A stretch of 64,000 nt of DNA, taken from Jeotgalicoccus coquinae. Its GTDB lineage: Bacteria > Bacillota > Bacilli > Staphylococcales > Salinicoccaceae. The notes beneath the pieces were generated by a model. It had not been told where the DNA came from. It made no database searches and saw only the letters and a list, made by a program, of their open reading frames with translations. Within the stretch, counting starts at the first letter, position 1. Every line of letters starts with the position of its first letter. The stretch spans positions 1,200,124 through 1,264,123 of the forward strand of contig NZ_JACHFF010000001.1 in NCBI RefSeq assembly GCF_014207425.1, read 5' to 3'. Both the position numbers and the translations under genes were made by a program. Positions 9,484-18,567 of the stretch are shown one piece after another.

Positions 9484-9514
9484 ACCTCAAAAACACCCAT
9501 CATAGACGGGTGTT
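9484..9514 (-). terminator. Hairpin between menB and menE
   Basis: A leftward stem made from 9508-9514 and 9491-9498 (aacaccc/gggtgtt) is followed by TTTTT and then the menE ribosome site. It could be a terminator or an attenuating hairpin within the men operon. Confidence 0.55.
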
Positions 9515-9534
9515 ATATTTTAAAAATATGAAAT

Positions 9535-10353
9535 TTACGGGAATTTAGGGAATTGATCGAAGTCAGGTTCACGTTTTTCTTTAAACGCGTCACGACCTTC
9601 TTTCGCTTCGTCTGTAGTGTAATAAAGTAATGTTGCATCTCCGGCAAGCTGCTGTAAACCGGCTAATCCGTCAGTGTCAGCATTCATAGATGCTTTAAGG
9701 AAACGAAGTGCAGTTGGAGAGTGCTTCATAATATCTTCACACCACTCGACAGTTTCGTCTTCAAGACGCTCTAAAGGTACAACTGTGTTTACCAGACCCA
9801 TATCCAGTGCTTCCTGCGCGTCGTACTGACGGCATAAGTACCAGATTTCACGTGCTTTTTTGTGGCCGACGATGCGTGCCAGGTAACCTGAACCGTAACC
9901 GGCATCGAATGAGCCGACTCTTGGACCAGTCTGACCGAAGCGTGCGTTGTCTGCAGCGATTGTTAAATCACATACTACATGAAGTACGTGTCCGCCGCCG
10001 ATAGCATAACCTGCTACCATTGCGATAACCGGTTTAGGAATAACACGGATTAAACGCTGTAAATCAAGAACGTTAAGACGCGGTACTTCGTCCGAACCTA
10101 CATAACCGCCGTGACCGCGTTTCTTCTGGTCTCCGCCTGAACAGAATGCAAGGTCGCCCTCACCTGTTAAAATAATTACTGATACACGCTGATCGTCACG
10201 CGCACGTGTGAAAGCATCGATCATTTCAGCAACAGTATCCGGTGTAAACGCGTTGCGTACTTCCGGACGGTTGATTGTTACTTTCGCGATACCATTATAA
10301 AATTCATATTTAATTTCATTGTATTCTTTAACTGTTTCCCAAACTCTTGTCAT
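9535..10353 (-). CDS. menB: 1,4-dihydroxy-2-naphthoyl-CoA synthase
   Basis: 272 residues. It is a crotonase-fold enzyme that closes the second ring of the naphthoquinone from o-succinylbenzoyl-CoA. Seen are the oxyanion-hole [10 protein letters not shown] segment near residue 92, [15 protein letters not shown], and [18 protein letters not shown], which are all diagnostic of MenB. GGAGGATAACTC precedes the ATG. The start overlaps the menH stop by four bases (ATGA), implying translational coupling. Confidence 0.97.
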   Translation of the reverse strand: MTRVWETVKEYNEIKYEFYNGIAKVTINRPEVRNAFTPDTVAEMIDAFTRARDDQRVSVIILTGEGDLAFCSGGDQKKRGHGGYVGSDEVPRLNVLDLQRLIRVIPKPVIAMVAGYAIGGGHVLHVVCDLTIAADNARFGQTGPRVGSFDAGYGSGYLARIVGHKKAREIWYLCRQYDAQEALDMGLVNTVVPLERLEDETVEWCEDIMKHSPTALRFLKASMNADTDGLAGLQQLAGDATLLYYTTDEAKEGRDAFKEKREPDFDQFPKFP

Positions 10354-11144
10354 GAGTTATCCTCCTCCAAGTACTTTCGTACTGTGTTTATGTACACTTC
10401 AAAATTTTCCAGATGAATATTGTGACCACAATTATCAACTATATCCAGTTTAGCACTTTTCAGCCGTTCTGACATCGATTCCGCAATTGCGATGAATTTC
10501 GTGTCTTCACTGCCTGTAATTAAATAAAAATCATTGTTAAGACTGCTTAAATCTTTCCAATAGGACTGCTGGACGCCTGTACCGTACTTCAGCAGACTGT
10601 CCGCCGCTTCAGCCGGAATTTGCTGCAGCCGCTCTTTAGCTTGAGCATCGAGCTTTTCCTTTTCAACATGCTGCTGCGTTTGAAACAACGGCATCTCCTG
10701 CCAGAATTCAAGAAATTTTTTATAATCTGCTGTGATAAATTCACTGCGTTCTGTATCGACCAAAAGACGTTCAGCCCGCTTCAGAGTATCCGGAATACCC
10801 GGCGATGCACTTTCTAAAATACATTTTTCAATACGCTCCGGGAAATGCGACGTTAACGCCAGTGCAGTCCTGCCGCCCATTGAATAGCCGAGCACATCGA
10901 AAGTGCTGATTCCGTGCCGTTCCGCAATTTTAATCAACCCTGCAGCAATATCAGCCATTCCGTAATCATACAGACTGCTTTTCGTGCCGCCGAATCCTGG
11001 TAGATCAACCAGTATGACGTTGCGTAAACCGCTTAATCCCGCTGCAATATCCCTCATGCTTTCTTTAGAAGATAAAAACCCGTGCAGCAGCATAATCGTG
11101 CTGTCTTTGTTATTATCGATCAGCTCATAATTAAAATTCAGCAT
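10350..11144 (-). CDS. menH: 2-succinyl-6-hydroxy-2,4-cyclohexadiene-1-carboxylate synthase
   Basis: 264 residues, alpha/beta hydrolase fold. It eliminates pyruvate from the MenD product SEPHCHC to give SHCHC. The oxyanion-hole HGF at residues 21-23, the nucleophile elbow GYSMGG with Ser88, and a C-terminal CGHNIHLE histidine complete the triad pattern. It overlaps menD by 14 bases and menB by 4, within an operon that keeps the biochemical neighbours together. Confidence 0.92.
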   Translation of the reverse strand: MLNFNYELIDNNKDSTIMLLHGFLSSKESMRDIAAGLSGLRNVILVDLPGFGGTKSSLYDYGMADIAAGLIKIAERHGISTFDVLGYSMGGRTALALTSHFPERIEKCILESASPGIPDTLKRAERLLVDTERSEFITADYKKFLEFWQEMPLFQTQQHVEKEKLDAQAKERLQQIPAEAADSLLKYGTGVQQSYWKDLSSLNNDFYLITGSEDTKFIAIAESMSERLKSAKLDIVDNCGHNIHLENFEVYINTVRKYLEEDNS

Positions 11145-12798
11145 TATCCACCAGATTTTTCAGCTGACTTTTCAGTTCGTTATGACTTTCAAGATTATGT
11201 TCTCTGTCTGTTGTAATCTCGATCATCTGACGTCCTGATTTATTCAGCATATCTTTCGTTAACTCTGCAGCCTTTTCGATATGCACATACTCATAATCGT
11301 AAAGCTTCGCTGCATGTTCAAAATTCAGATCAAGCGGCGTGCCGAACAGTCTTTCGAAATGCTGCTTATGTGCATACTGCGGCAGATAGCTGAAAATATT
11401 ACCGCCGTTGTTATTGAATACAATAACTGTAAAATCGATATTTTCCAGTTTAGCCATTAACAGACTGTTGATGTCATGATTCATCGATACGTCACCGATC
11501 AGCATTGTGACCTGTTCTTTCGTGCCGATTCCAAGCGCACTTGAAATCACACCGTCGATACCGTTGGCACCGCGGTTGGCGAACACGTCATGCGCAACAC
11601 GTGTATCGTAGCGCTCAAAGTCCCTGATCGGCATACTGCTTGATAAGAAGAATGTACGCGCCTCATCGGTCTGCTGAATAATGTCGTAAACATATCTGCC
11701 CTCATCATCAAACTTTTCAATATTCTCTTTAATATAAGAGTGAATATCTTTCGATAACGTGATAAAGCGGTCTTTTACATCACTCTTCGGCGCTTCGCTG
11801 ATCATTCTCGGCAGAATTTCATTAATCGTGCCCGCATATGTTTCATCAGGTGTTACCGGAAACGGTTTAATGTCCTGGAACTCACTGATTAAATACTGCG
11901 GCACAGTTGTACGTTTTAAAAATGCATTCGTCTGTTTTGACGTCACAGGTTCACCGATGCGGATAATAAAATCAACATTGGCATCGATGTAATCGTAATG
12001 TTTGTTGCCGAAGTTCGAAAACATCATATCGTGGTTAACAATCGCATCTTTGATTTCAGTTCTGATGTTCTGACGCGGATCACATATCGTAATAATATTC
12101 CCCTGTTCAAGAACAGATTTAACCGGGGATAAGTCTTCTGCTGTTTCACCGATAATCACAAGACCGGTCCCGCTTAACTTTTTAATGTTCCCGGGAATTG
12201 TTAAGGCCGGAGACATGTCTTTTTGCGTACGCTTAAATAAATCCAGACGGTCAGCATCCGGCATAATCGGTTCCCGGACCGGAATGTTAAAGTGCACCGG
12301 TCCCATATTAATTCCGCTGAAGTACTGGCTCGCCTGCAGCACTTTATCGTTAATTAACGATTCGGCGCTGTCGTGGCTGTCAGCAATCGGCAGTTCTGTC
12401 TGATAACGGATGAAATTGCTGTACATATTGTTTTGTTCAATCGCCTGCGGCGCGCCCACATTTTTAAGTTCGTGCGGCCGGTCCGAAGTCAGAACGATTA
12501 ACGGCAGATGACTGAGACCCGCTTCACTGACAGCTGGTGTATAATTCGCTGCTGCTGTTCCCGATGTACATAATATACCTACCGGCTGACGTCTCTTTTT
12601 AGTCAGTCCGACGGCAAAGTAACCGGCACCGCGTTCGTCCGGATGAATGTAAGTCCTGATGCCTTCGTGCAGCTCTGCCGCTATTGCAAGCGGTGTTGAG
12701 CGCGATCCCGGACTGATGACCAGTTCATTCATCCCGTACTCGTACAGTGCATCTATAATACTAAACGTTTGTACCGTTAGTGCTTCCGTATAGTTCAT
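11131..12798 (-). CDS. menD: SEPHCHC synthase (2-succinyl-5-enolpyruvyl-6-hydroxy-3-cyclohexene-1-carboxylate synthase)
   Basis: 555 residues. It is a thiamine diphosphate enzyme adding a succinyl unit from 2-oxoglutarate to isochorismate. The N-terminal SPGSRSTPLAIA and the ThDP/Mg motif GDVSMNHDINSLLMA, which continues to FNNNGGNIF, are typical MenD features. GGAGGCGACTACTA precedes the ATG. The gene starts 38 bases inside the end of menF, an unusually long but plausible coupling overlap. Confidence 0.96.
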   Translation of the reverse strand: MNYTEALTVQTFSIIDALYEYGMNELVISPGSRSTPLAIAAELHEGIRTYIHPDERGAGYFAVGLTKKRRQPVGILCTSGTAAANYTPAVSEAGLSHLPLIVLTSDRPHELKNVGAPQAIEQNNMYSNFIRYQTELPIADSHDSAESLINDKVLQASQYFSGINMGPVHFNIPVREPIMPDADRLDLFKRTQKDMSPALTIPGNIKKLSGTGLVIIGETAEDLSPVKSVLEQGNIITICDPRQNIRTEIKDAIVNHDMMFSNFGNKHYDYIDANVDFIIRIGEPVTSKQTNAFLKRTTVPQYLISEFQDIKPFPVTPDETYAGTINEILPRMISEAPKSDVKDRFITLSKDIHSYIKENIEKFDDEGRYVYDIIQQTDEARTFFLSSSMPIRDFERYDTRVAHDVFANRGANGIDGVISSALGIGTKEQVTMLIGDVSMNHDINSLLMAKLENIDFTVIVFNNNGGNIFSYLPQYAHKQHFERLFGTPLDLNFEHAAKLYDYEYVHIEKAAELTKDMLNKSGRQMIEITTDREHNLESHNELKSQLKNLVDNAEF

Positions 12799-14155
12799 TA
12801 GTAGTCGCCTCCAAGACGTTCAACATCGGTGTGAATTTAACTTCCGTTTCTAAAAATTCAGCTTCCGGATCCGATCCCTTCACGATGCCGCAGCCGGCAA
12901 ACAATGTTGCACTGCGTGCAGATATAAGCATCGAACGGAGTCCGACCGCAAATTCGCATTCTTTATCTTCATGAATCACGCCAAGTGGTGCTGCGTATAA
13001 TCCCCTTGTCCCGTATTCATGTTCTTTAATATAATCCTTCGCCAGATTTTTCGGCAACCCGCCTACTGCAGGTGTCGGGTGAATCTGTTTTAAAATCTTA
13101 AACTCATCCGCATCTTTTTTCAGCATTGCCTGAATCGGCGTAAATAAATGATAAATATATTTATTTTCCATCAGGAGCGGATTCTTTTTATAATTCAGTC
13201 CTTCTGAAAACGGTGCAAGATCGCTGACGATTGATTCTCTTACAACGCGGTGCTCAAACAGGTTTTTATCGTCATTCAAAAGAAAATCTTTTTGAACTGT
13301 ATTTTCCTGATTGTCTTCGACACGCTGAATAGAACCTGCGATTGCATTTGTCGTCAGTTCTTCTCCTGCAATAGAAAATAGTTTCTCTGGTGTTTTTGAC
13401 ACGAATGTCGATTTTCCTTTTTCATAGTAAATCGTATACGTATCCGCTTCGTCTTTTAACCGTCTGATTAAATACAGACGTTTCGCCTTCGATTCAAAAG
13501 TAATAAGCTTCTGGCGTGCAAGCACAACTTTTTTAAATTCGTCATTTAAATTATTTACCGCTTCTTCAACGAGCAGCTTCCATTCATTAGGGAAAATATC
13601 ACGCTTGCTTTTCACAACCGGTTTTTCTTTCTCTGTGATGTCAGCATTTTCTATAGCCGTCAGCATTTCATCTACTTCGTCAAGCAGTCCGTCCATTTTT
13701 AATTCCGCTTTGTTCCTCGTTAAAAACAGCTCACGATTTTCAAGGTCAAACTGCCATTCCGGCAAGTGGAACTCGATCATTTTAAAATCGTTCCACTCAT
13801 CAGTGGTGTCCTTGTCATCGAATAAAGTCCCGCCAAATAAGCTCAGTTTAGATTTTAAATCTTCACCGAGCTTTTCCTGCTGGAGTTTTGCAAAGAGCGA
13901 TGTTTTGCTTTCTGCAATCGTATCAGGCTGGAATTTGTCCCGCCATATACTTTCGATGTAGTTAATGCCGATAACATTATAAGCATTGTCTTTTGACTTG
14001 AACCAATAGCGTGAGCCCTTTGATTCATTAAAATATGTAAATATTTTTTCTTCGTCAATATTATACTCATCCATAGGGATATGCAGTGTAAGATATTGCC
14101 TGTCGGAATCCAGACTGATACTCTCTATAAATGTTCGAGACGATTGTAATTTCAT
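12761..14155 (-). CDS. menF: Isochorismate synthase
   Basis: 464 residues. It belongs to the chorismate-binding family and converts chorismate to isochorismate, the first menaquinone step. The C-terminal catalytic half has GEELTTNAIAGSIQR, HPTPAVGGLPK and FAVGLRSMLI, all conserved in MenF/EntC. The N-terminal 180 residues are divergent, as is normal. The ATG at 14155 has only a weak GAAAG-type ribosome site. It heads the leftward men operon and is divergent from menA. Confidence 0.93.
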   Translation of the reverse strand: MKLQSSRTFIESISLDSDRQYLTLHIPMDEYNIDEEKIFTYFNESKGSRYWFKSKDNAYNVIGINYIESIWRDKFQPDTIAESKTSLFAKLQQEKLGEDLKSKLSLFGGTLFDDKDTTDEWNDFKMIEFHLPEWQFDLENRELFLTRNKAELKMDGLLDEVDEMLTAIENADITEKEKPVVKSKRDIFPNEWKLLVEEAVNNLNDEFKKVVLARQKLITFESKAKRLYLIRRLKDEADTYTIYYEKGKSTFVSKTPEKLFSIAGEELTTNAIAGSIQRVEDNQENTVQKDFLLNDDKNLFEHRVVRESIVSDLAPFSEGLNYKKNPLLMENKYIYHLFTPIQAMLKKDADEFKILKQIHPTPAVGGLPKNLAKDYIKEHEYGTRGLYAAPLGVIHEDKECEFAVGLRSMLISARSATLFAGCGIVKGSDPEAEFLETEVKFTPMLNVLEATTNELYGSTNGTNV

Positions 14156-14271
14156 GAGTCACACTACTTTCATCATAATTAGCTTTATTTTATCATTTTT
14201 TACCTACTGTGTGTATGGACAACTCTTAAATATGATAAAATTATAGCCATCATGTTTTAAAGGAGAAAGTC

Positions 14272-15189
14272 ATGCAGGAAGCACAAGTACATACAGGTTT
14301 TAAAAAATATTTGATGCTGACGCGCCCGCACACACTGACTGCGAGTTTTGTACCGGTCTTTGTCGGGACGGCAAGTGTATTATTATTTGGAGATATCCGC
14401 TGGGGAATGTTTTTCCTGATGCTGATCGCAACTATTTTAATACAGTCGGCAACCAACATGTTTAACGAATACTATGATTTCAAACGCGGTCTGGATTCGC
14501 ACGAATCTGTCGGTATCGCAGGCGCTATCGTAAGAAACGGTATGAGCCCGCGCCTCGTTCTGACAATCGCTTTTATATTTTACGCCATCGCTGCTGTGAT
14601 CGGCATTATTATTACCGTTAACTCATCGTGGTGGATTCTTGTTATCGGAGCTGTATCAATGGCTGTCGGCTACTTGTACACAGGCGGACCGTTCCCGATT
14701 TCATGGACGCCTTTCGGTGAAATATTTGCAGGACTCTTTATGGGTACTGTAATTATTATGATTACATTTTACATTCACACAGGCACACTGCACACTTTCC
14801 CGTTATTAATGTCCATTCCTCCGGCAATCACAATCGGACTGCTGAATATGGCAAATAATATCAGGGACCGTAAAAAAGATAAAGAAAGCGGACGCAAAAC
14901 GTATGTCATACTCGTCGGTAAACCGTTCGCAGTGATGACAGCTGCTGCACTGCTTACGTTCAGTTATATCTTCTTAATCTATATTACATTCTTTACGCCG
15001 GCAGGCTCGCTGTTTCTGCTCATTCCGCTGTTGTCAATACCGCTTATGCTGAAGACAATTATGCTGATGCGTAAAGGAAACACGCCTGTTGAACTGATTC
15101 CGGCAATGGCATCGATGGGTAAACTGAATACTGTTATGGGGCTGCTCTTAACAATCGGACTGATTCTTTACGGCGTGACAGGTATATAA
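14272..15189 (+). CDS. menA: 1,4-dihydroxy-2-naphthoate polyprenyltransferase
   Basis: 305 residues with about eight membrane helices. It is a UbiA-superfamily enzyme that attaches the polyprenyl chain to DHNA at the membrane, giving demethylmenaquinone. The first aspartate-rich motif NEYYDFKRGLD (about residues 64-74) and the second, NNIRDRKKDKESGRKT (about 198-213), are clear. AAAGGAG lies seven bases before the ATG. It is divergent from menF with a 116-base shared upstream region. Confidence 0.96.
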   Translation: MQEAQVHTGFKKYLMLTRPHTLTASFVPVFVGTASVLLFGDIRWGMFFLMLIATILIQSATNMFNEYYDFKRGLDSHESVGIAGAIVRNGMSPRLVLTIAFIFYAIAAVIGIIITVNSSWWILVIGAVSMAVGYLYTGGPFPISWTPFGEIFAGLFMGTVIIMITFYIHTGTLHTFPLLMSIPPAITIGLLNMANNIRDRKKDKESGRKTYVILVGKPFAVMTAAALLTFSYIFLIYITFFTPAGSLFLLIPLLSIPLMLKTIMLMRKGNTPVELIPAMASMGKLNTVMGLLLTIGLILYGVTGI

Positions 15190-15266
15190 AAATATTCCAT
15201 AAAATTGTATTTCGTCTTATTGAAGAATATAATAAAGATGAAACAAACAATTTAGGGGGATTTATC

Positions 15267-15866
15267 ATGCAGTTAAAACGCACGTTATTCGCGGGTGGAC
15301 TCGCGAGCATGCTGTTACTTGCAGCATGTAATGGGGAAAGTACAGAAGATGCAGGCACAAAAGAAGAACAACCGGCTGAAGAAACATCAGATGAGTCGTC
15401 AGAAGGCGTATCTTATTCAGGTGTTAACGGGGATTACAGCTTCTCGAACTTTACACCGGTGAAAGTTCCGGCTAAAGATGCCGAGGGCAATGACACAGAA
15501 ATTCAGGCTGTCGCAGTAGAATTTGAATTTGAAAACACATCAGATCGTGCAGCTACACCTTCTGAAGCGTTCAGTCTTGATCTTGCGGTAAGACAAGTCA
15601 GCGAAGACGGTGAAGCACCGACAGAAAACTATACGATGGACCTTGAAGATGATGGTGAATTTAAAGACGGCAAAGCCGCTTCATCAGAATTAGTAGAACC
15701 TGGCGAAAGTGCAACAGCAGTCGTCGCTTACGGTCCTCTGGATCCCGAACTTGCGACACACCTTCAGGCGAGAGAAAATCCACTTGAAGAAACAGAGTCA
15801 ATGGATCATGAAATCGAACTTGATTTAGCTCCCGCAGAAGAAAGTGAAGAAGATTCAGAAGAATAA
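15267..15866 (+). CDS. Acidic surface lipoprotein, DUF5067-like
   Basis: 199 residues. A lipoprotein signal peptide ends in LLAAC with the lipidated Cys21. A 35-residue acidic linker follows, then an Ig-like beta domain with VEFEFENTSD and VEPGESATAVVAYG, which resembles the DUF5067 (Firmicute lipoprotein) fold. The C-terminus is again acidic. AGGGGGA precedes the ATG. Function unknown; this fold is common in small staphylococcal lipoproteins. Strong acidity may reflect salt adaptation. Confidence 0.75.
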   Translation: MQLKRTLFAGGLASMLLLAACNGESTEDAGTKEEQPAEETSDESSEGVSYSGVNGDYSFSNFTPVKVPAKDAEGNDTEIQAVAVEFEFENTSDRAATPSEAFSLDLAVRQVSEDGEAPTENYTMDLEDDGEFKDGKAASSELVEPGESATAVVAYGPLDPELATHLQARENPLEETESMDHEIELDLAPAEESEEDSEE

Positions 15867-15877
15867 ATTTGTATGAA

Positions 15878-15909
15878 GACAGCACCCTTTTTGTGGTGCT
15901 GTCTTTTTT
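15878..15909 (+). terminator. Terminator after DUF5067-like lipoprotein gene
   Basis: A 9-bp stem gacagcacc/ggtgctgtc (15878-15886 with 15895-15903) is followed by T6. Confidence 0.9.
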
Positions 15910-15935
15910 GTTTGGCATAATTTTTTCAAAACGTA

Positions 15936-15968
15936 ACAAAAAACCGTCCTGCTGTTTTCAGGACGGTT
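15936..15968 (-). terminator. Terminator after 15978-16445 gene
   Basis: A 10-bp stem aaccgtcctg/caggacggtt is followed leftwards by a run of T, just past the stop at 15978. Confidence 0.85.
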
Positions 15969-15977
15969 CATAATCAA

Positions 15978-16445
15978 TTATTTAGTTCTTGTCAGGATAA
16001 ACTTCGTACCTTCTGCTTCGTACGTCAGTTCTCCGCCCTCCATATCCATTCTTACTGACTGCATAATGTGAGGTTTGTTGTTAAAGTCTCTGTATAAAAT
16101 GCGGATGCGGAAGTTCATCGTCTGATCAGGCTGCATGTAAAACTTCAGTATCACCACATCATTTTCTTCTTCCTCTTTAATGTAGTGGTATTTAGTAGTG
16201 AAGTCGTAGCCTTTAATATAAACTTTCTCGATATGGAAGGGATTATTATTTTTATTTTCAACACGGAACATCATATACTTTCCGCGCTCGTTCTGCATCC
16301 AGCCTACCTCATCAATCATTAACAGCGGCTGTGTCTGCATAACGTCACTGCGTTTCCTTGATACGTAAATACCAAGCCCGACAAATAATGCAATAAATGC
16401 AACAAGTAAAATAATAACATTAAGCCAAACTAATAATGGATCCAT
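15978..16445 (-). CDS. Single-pass membrane protein of unknown function
   Basis: 155 residues. One N-terminal transmembrane helix (about residues 8-27) is followed by a predicted cytoplasmic or extracellular beta-rich domain with no motif I recognise (MFRVENKNNNPFHIEKVYIKG is its most distinctive area). It has its own terminator and lies between two lipoprotein/membrane genes. The domain shape suggests an Ig-like or FxLYD-type fold, but this is only an impression. Confidence 0.6.
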   Translation of the reverse strand: MDPLLVWLNVIILLVAFIALFVGLGIYVSRKRSDVMQTQPLLMIDEVGWMQNERGKYMMFRVENKNNNPFHIEKVYIKGYDFTTKYHYIKEEEENDVVILKFYMQPDQTMNFRIRILYRDFNNKPHIMQSVRMDMEGGELTYEAEGTKFILTRTK

Positions 16446-16551
16446 ATATTTTCCAACTCTCTAATTAGTTTCATTTCTATAATTTTATCATTATACGTAA
16501 GATAAAAACAATTATGTTACATTGAAAGAACATTATTAAGGAGTCGGTTTT

Positions 16552-16644
16552 ATGATTGAAATCCTCAGCGGTATCGGCATTGCCTTCATTATTTTCATCA
16601 TCATCTGCATTTCTATTTTGCTCGCCGTAAATAAAGACAGATGA
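16552..16644 (+). CDS. 30-residue hydrophobic peptide
   Basis: The ATG at 16552 is preceded by AAGGAG eight bases upstream. It encodes one long hydrophobic helix rich in isoleucine (about residues 4-25) followed by the polar tail NKDR and a TGA at 16642-16644. The ribosome site and clean helix-plus-charged-tail design argue for a real membrane microprotein. It could alternatively be a type I toxin-like peptide; no antisense RNA was identified. Confidence 0.5.
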   Translation: MIEILSGIGIAFIIFIIICISILLAVNKDR

Positions 16645-16648
16645 TTAT

Positions 16649-16900
16649 TTAAAGTGAAATAACTGTGAGCAGTACACCGAAAATAATTGCGATTACTCCG
16701 CCTGCAATAAATAAATTACGCTGCGGCGGTGGTGTGCCTTTCCGGAATGCATCCATAAAAGAGATAATACTGATTAAAAGCAGTATGACAATCGGTGCGG
16801 CTGTATAAATAAACGAACCATAGTTAAACCATTCATAAAACATCGACAGCACATAAAAAATTACTGCGCCAAATATAATTATTACTAAACTGTTTCTCAT
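16649..16900 (-). CDS. Small membrane protein of unknown function
   Basis: 83 residues from ATG 16900 (GGTG seven bases before); a second ATG at 16912 lies four codons earlier. Three hydrophobic segments are seen (about residues 3-20, 30-50 and 62-82), separated by a charged MDAFRKGTPPPQRN loop. Its stop lies four bases from that of the convergent 30-residue peptide gene. No family recognised. Confidence 0.6.
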   Translation of the reverse strand: MRNSLVIIIFGAVIFYVLSMFYEWFNYGSFIYTAAPIVILLLISIISFMDAFRKGTPPPQRNLFIAGGVIAIIFGVLLTVISL

Positions 16901-16942
16901 TAATATCACCATTTCAAAAAATTAATTAACTCATAAGCGGGG

Positions 16943-17896
16943 ATGAAATTGAAAACTGCAGAAAATAATCAAATATTTTTATATGCATGTGCAATAGTTA
17001 CCGGCGGTATTACAGGAGTGCTGAGTACAAATATCAGCAGCTTTTTAAACCCTTTAATCTCCCCCCTTATTGCCGTGCTGCTTTATGTAATGTTTGCCCA
17101 GATTCCATTTTTAAAATTACGCGAAGTTTTATCTGATACAAAATATATCATGGCACTGTTACTCGGAAATTTCATTCTGGTGCCCGGACTCGTCTGGATA
17201 TTAATTATACTATTCCCGCAGCAGCCCGCAATATTATTAGGTGTATGCCTCGTCTTGCTCACCCCTTGCATCGATTATGTCATACCATTTACCAAACTCG
17301 GTCAGGGCGATGAAAAGCTCGTCCTGTCATCAACACCGCTGCTTTTTATTATACAAATATTGCTGCTTCCGGTATATCTGACAATTTTTATTGGACCGGA
17401 AATAACAGAAGTCGTCAGCATCGGACCGTTCGTTGAAGCGTTTCTGCTGCTGATTGTGGTACCGCTCATTTTAGCCGTTATCACGCAGCTGTTTGCACGA
17501 AATACAAATGCAGGTAAAATGCTGCTGAGTGCTACTGAAAAACTTCCAGAATTTCTGATGGCTGCAGTCCTGTTTACAGTAGTCGCGGCACAAATGGGCA
17601 AAGTATATAATGACCTCAATCTTATTTTGAGCGTTGTCCCAATTTATATTTTATACCTGATGATTACACCGTTTATTTCTAAGATTATCGTTTCGGTTTT
17701 TAATTTAACACCGCGAGCCGGACGTGTACTCGCTTTCAGTGTCGGGACAAGAAATTCACTCGTCGTCTTGCCGCTTTCACTCGCGCTTCCCGGTGAATGG
17801 GCGGTCATTGCATCCGCAGTCATTGTGACTCAGACAATTACTGAACTCATCGGCGAGTTATTTTATATAAAGTTAATCCCGAAATTGATTAAATAA
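16943..17896 (+). CDS. ACR3/BASS-type permease (arsenic resistance-like)
   Basis: 317 residues, almost entirely hydrophobic, with about ten membrane helices. The layout and the TPCIDYVIPFTKLGQGD segment in the fourth helix region resemble the Acr3 branch of the bile acid:sodium symporter superfamily, where a cysteine in this helix is needed for arsenite export. No arsR or arsC is nearby, so arsenite is not a safe substrate call. Start: ATG 16943 follows AAGCGGGG closely; a TTG two codons later is an alternative. Confidence 0.65.
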   Translation: MKLKTAENNQIFLYACAIVTGGITGVLSTNISSFLNPLISPLIAVLLYVMFAQIPFLKLREVLSDTKYIMALLLGNFILVPGLVWILIILFPQQPAILLGVCLVLLTPCIDYVIPFTKLGQGDEKLVLSSTPLLFIIQILLLPVYLTIFIGPEITEVVSIGPFVEAFLLLIVVPLILAVITQLFARNTNAGKMLLSATEKLPEFLMAAVLFTVVAAQMGKVYNDLNLILSVVPIYILYLMITPFISKIIVSVFNLTPRAGRVLAFSVGTRNSLVVLPLSLALPGEWAVIASAVIVTQTITELIGELFYIKLIPKLIK

Positions 17897-17908
17897 AAGA
17901 TGAATCAA

Positions 17909-17947
17909 AGAAGGCACTCAATCCACCGGATTGAGTGCCTTCTTAAT
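17909..17947. terminator. Bidirectional terminator between permease and YtkA-like genes
   Basis: A perfect 16-bp stem (17909-17924 with 17928-17943) has a 3-base loop, T-rich on the right and A-rich on the left. It serves two convergent genes. Confidence 0.88.
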
Positions 17948-17948
17948 T

Positions 17949-18359
17949 TTATTCTATTTCAAAAATATCATCTGTATGTTCGTGCAGCTCTTCAGGACCA
18001 TTGATATGAGCTGTAATACTGTATTCACCAGCTGGGATATCTGCTGTTTCTGCAGTATATACGCCGTTGCTCTGTTCTTTTGCATTCAGCCATGTAATTT
18101 CTTCTGTATCAGATTTCTGTACTTCAAAACGTACACGGTCGGCTTCATATGCTTCATTTTCTTTTAAAAGTTCGACACTGATTACTGAAGGTTCTGTTTC
18201 ATTATCGACCATAAGATTCATATCAAGCACATGTTCATGCTGATGTTCCGCACCTTCTTCATGTGGTTCATGAGTTTCATCACTGTGTGCTTCTTCCGAA
18301 CTGTTGCCGCACGCCGCAAGTGTTAATGTCAGACCTGAAAGTATAAGCAGTTTCTTCAT
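17949..18359 (-). CDS. YtkA-like lipoprotein with histidine-rich linker
   Basis: 136 residues from ATG 18359 (GGAGG eight bases upstream). The signal peptide ends in TLAAC with Cys17. A linker rich in His, Glu and Asp follows (about residues 20-42, with repeated HE/EH pairs), then a YtkA/FixH-like beta domain. YtkA-like proteins are secreted Ig-fold proteins, some linked to copper or cytochrome oxidase. The histidines suggest metal binding, which is inference. Confidence 0.7.
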   Translation of the reverse strand: MKKLLILSGLTLTLAACGNSSEEAHSDETHEPHEEGAEHQHEHVLDMNLMVDNETEPSVISVELLKENEAYEADRVRFEVQKSDTEEITWLNAKEQSNGVYTAETADIPAGEYSITAHINGPEELHEHTDDIFEIE

Positions 18360-18529
18360 AAAATAATCCTCCATCGTTATATGTATGGACTTATTTTATC
18401 AGATGCTTTTATATATGCCTTTATACTTTAAGTTCATTTAGTGACAACATTTAAACAAGTTAATTAAAATATTTAAAATATTCAAAATGTCTCATGCTAC
18501 AGCACTCCACAAGAAATCATCAGCAAACT

Positions 18530-18567
18530 AAAATAATCTCTCAGGGGAACCCCTGAGAGATTATTTT
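18530..18567 (-). terminator. Terminator of the fad operon
   Basis: A palindromic stem (18532-18547 with 18550-18565) is followed leftwards by a T-rich stretch, immediately after the fadA stop. Confidence 0.8.

Noticed and set aside
16943-17896. Arsenite efflux operon
   Set aside because: The permease is only distantly Acr3-like and has no arsR or arsC beside it.
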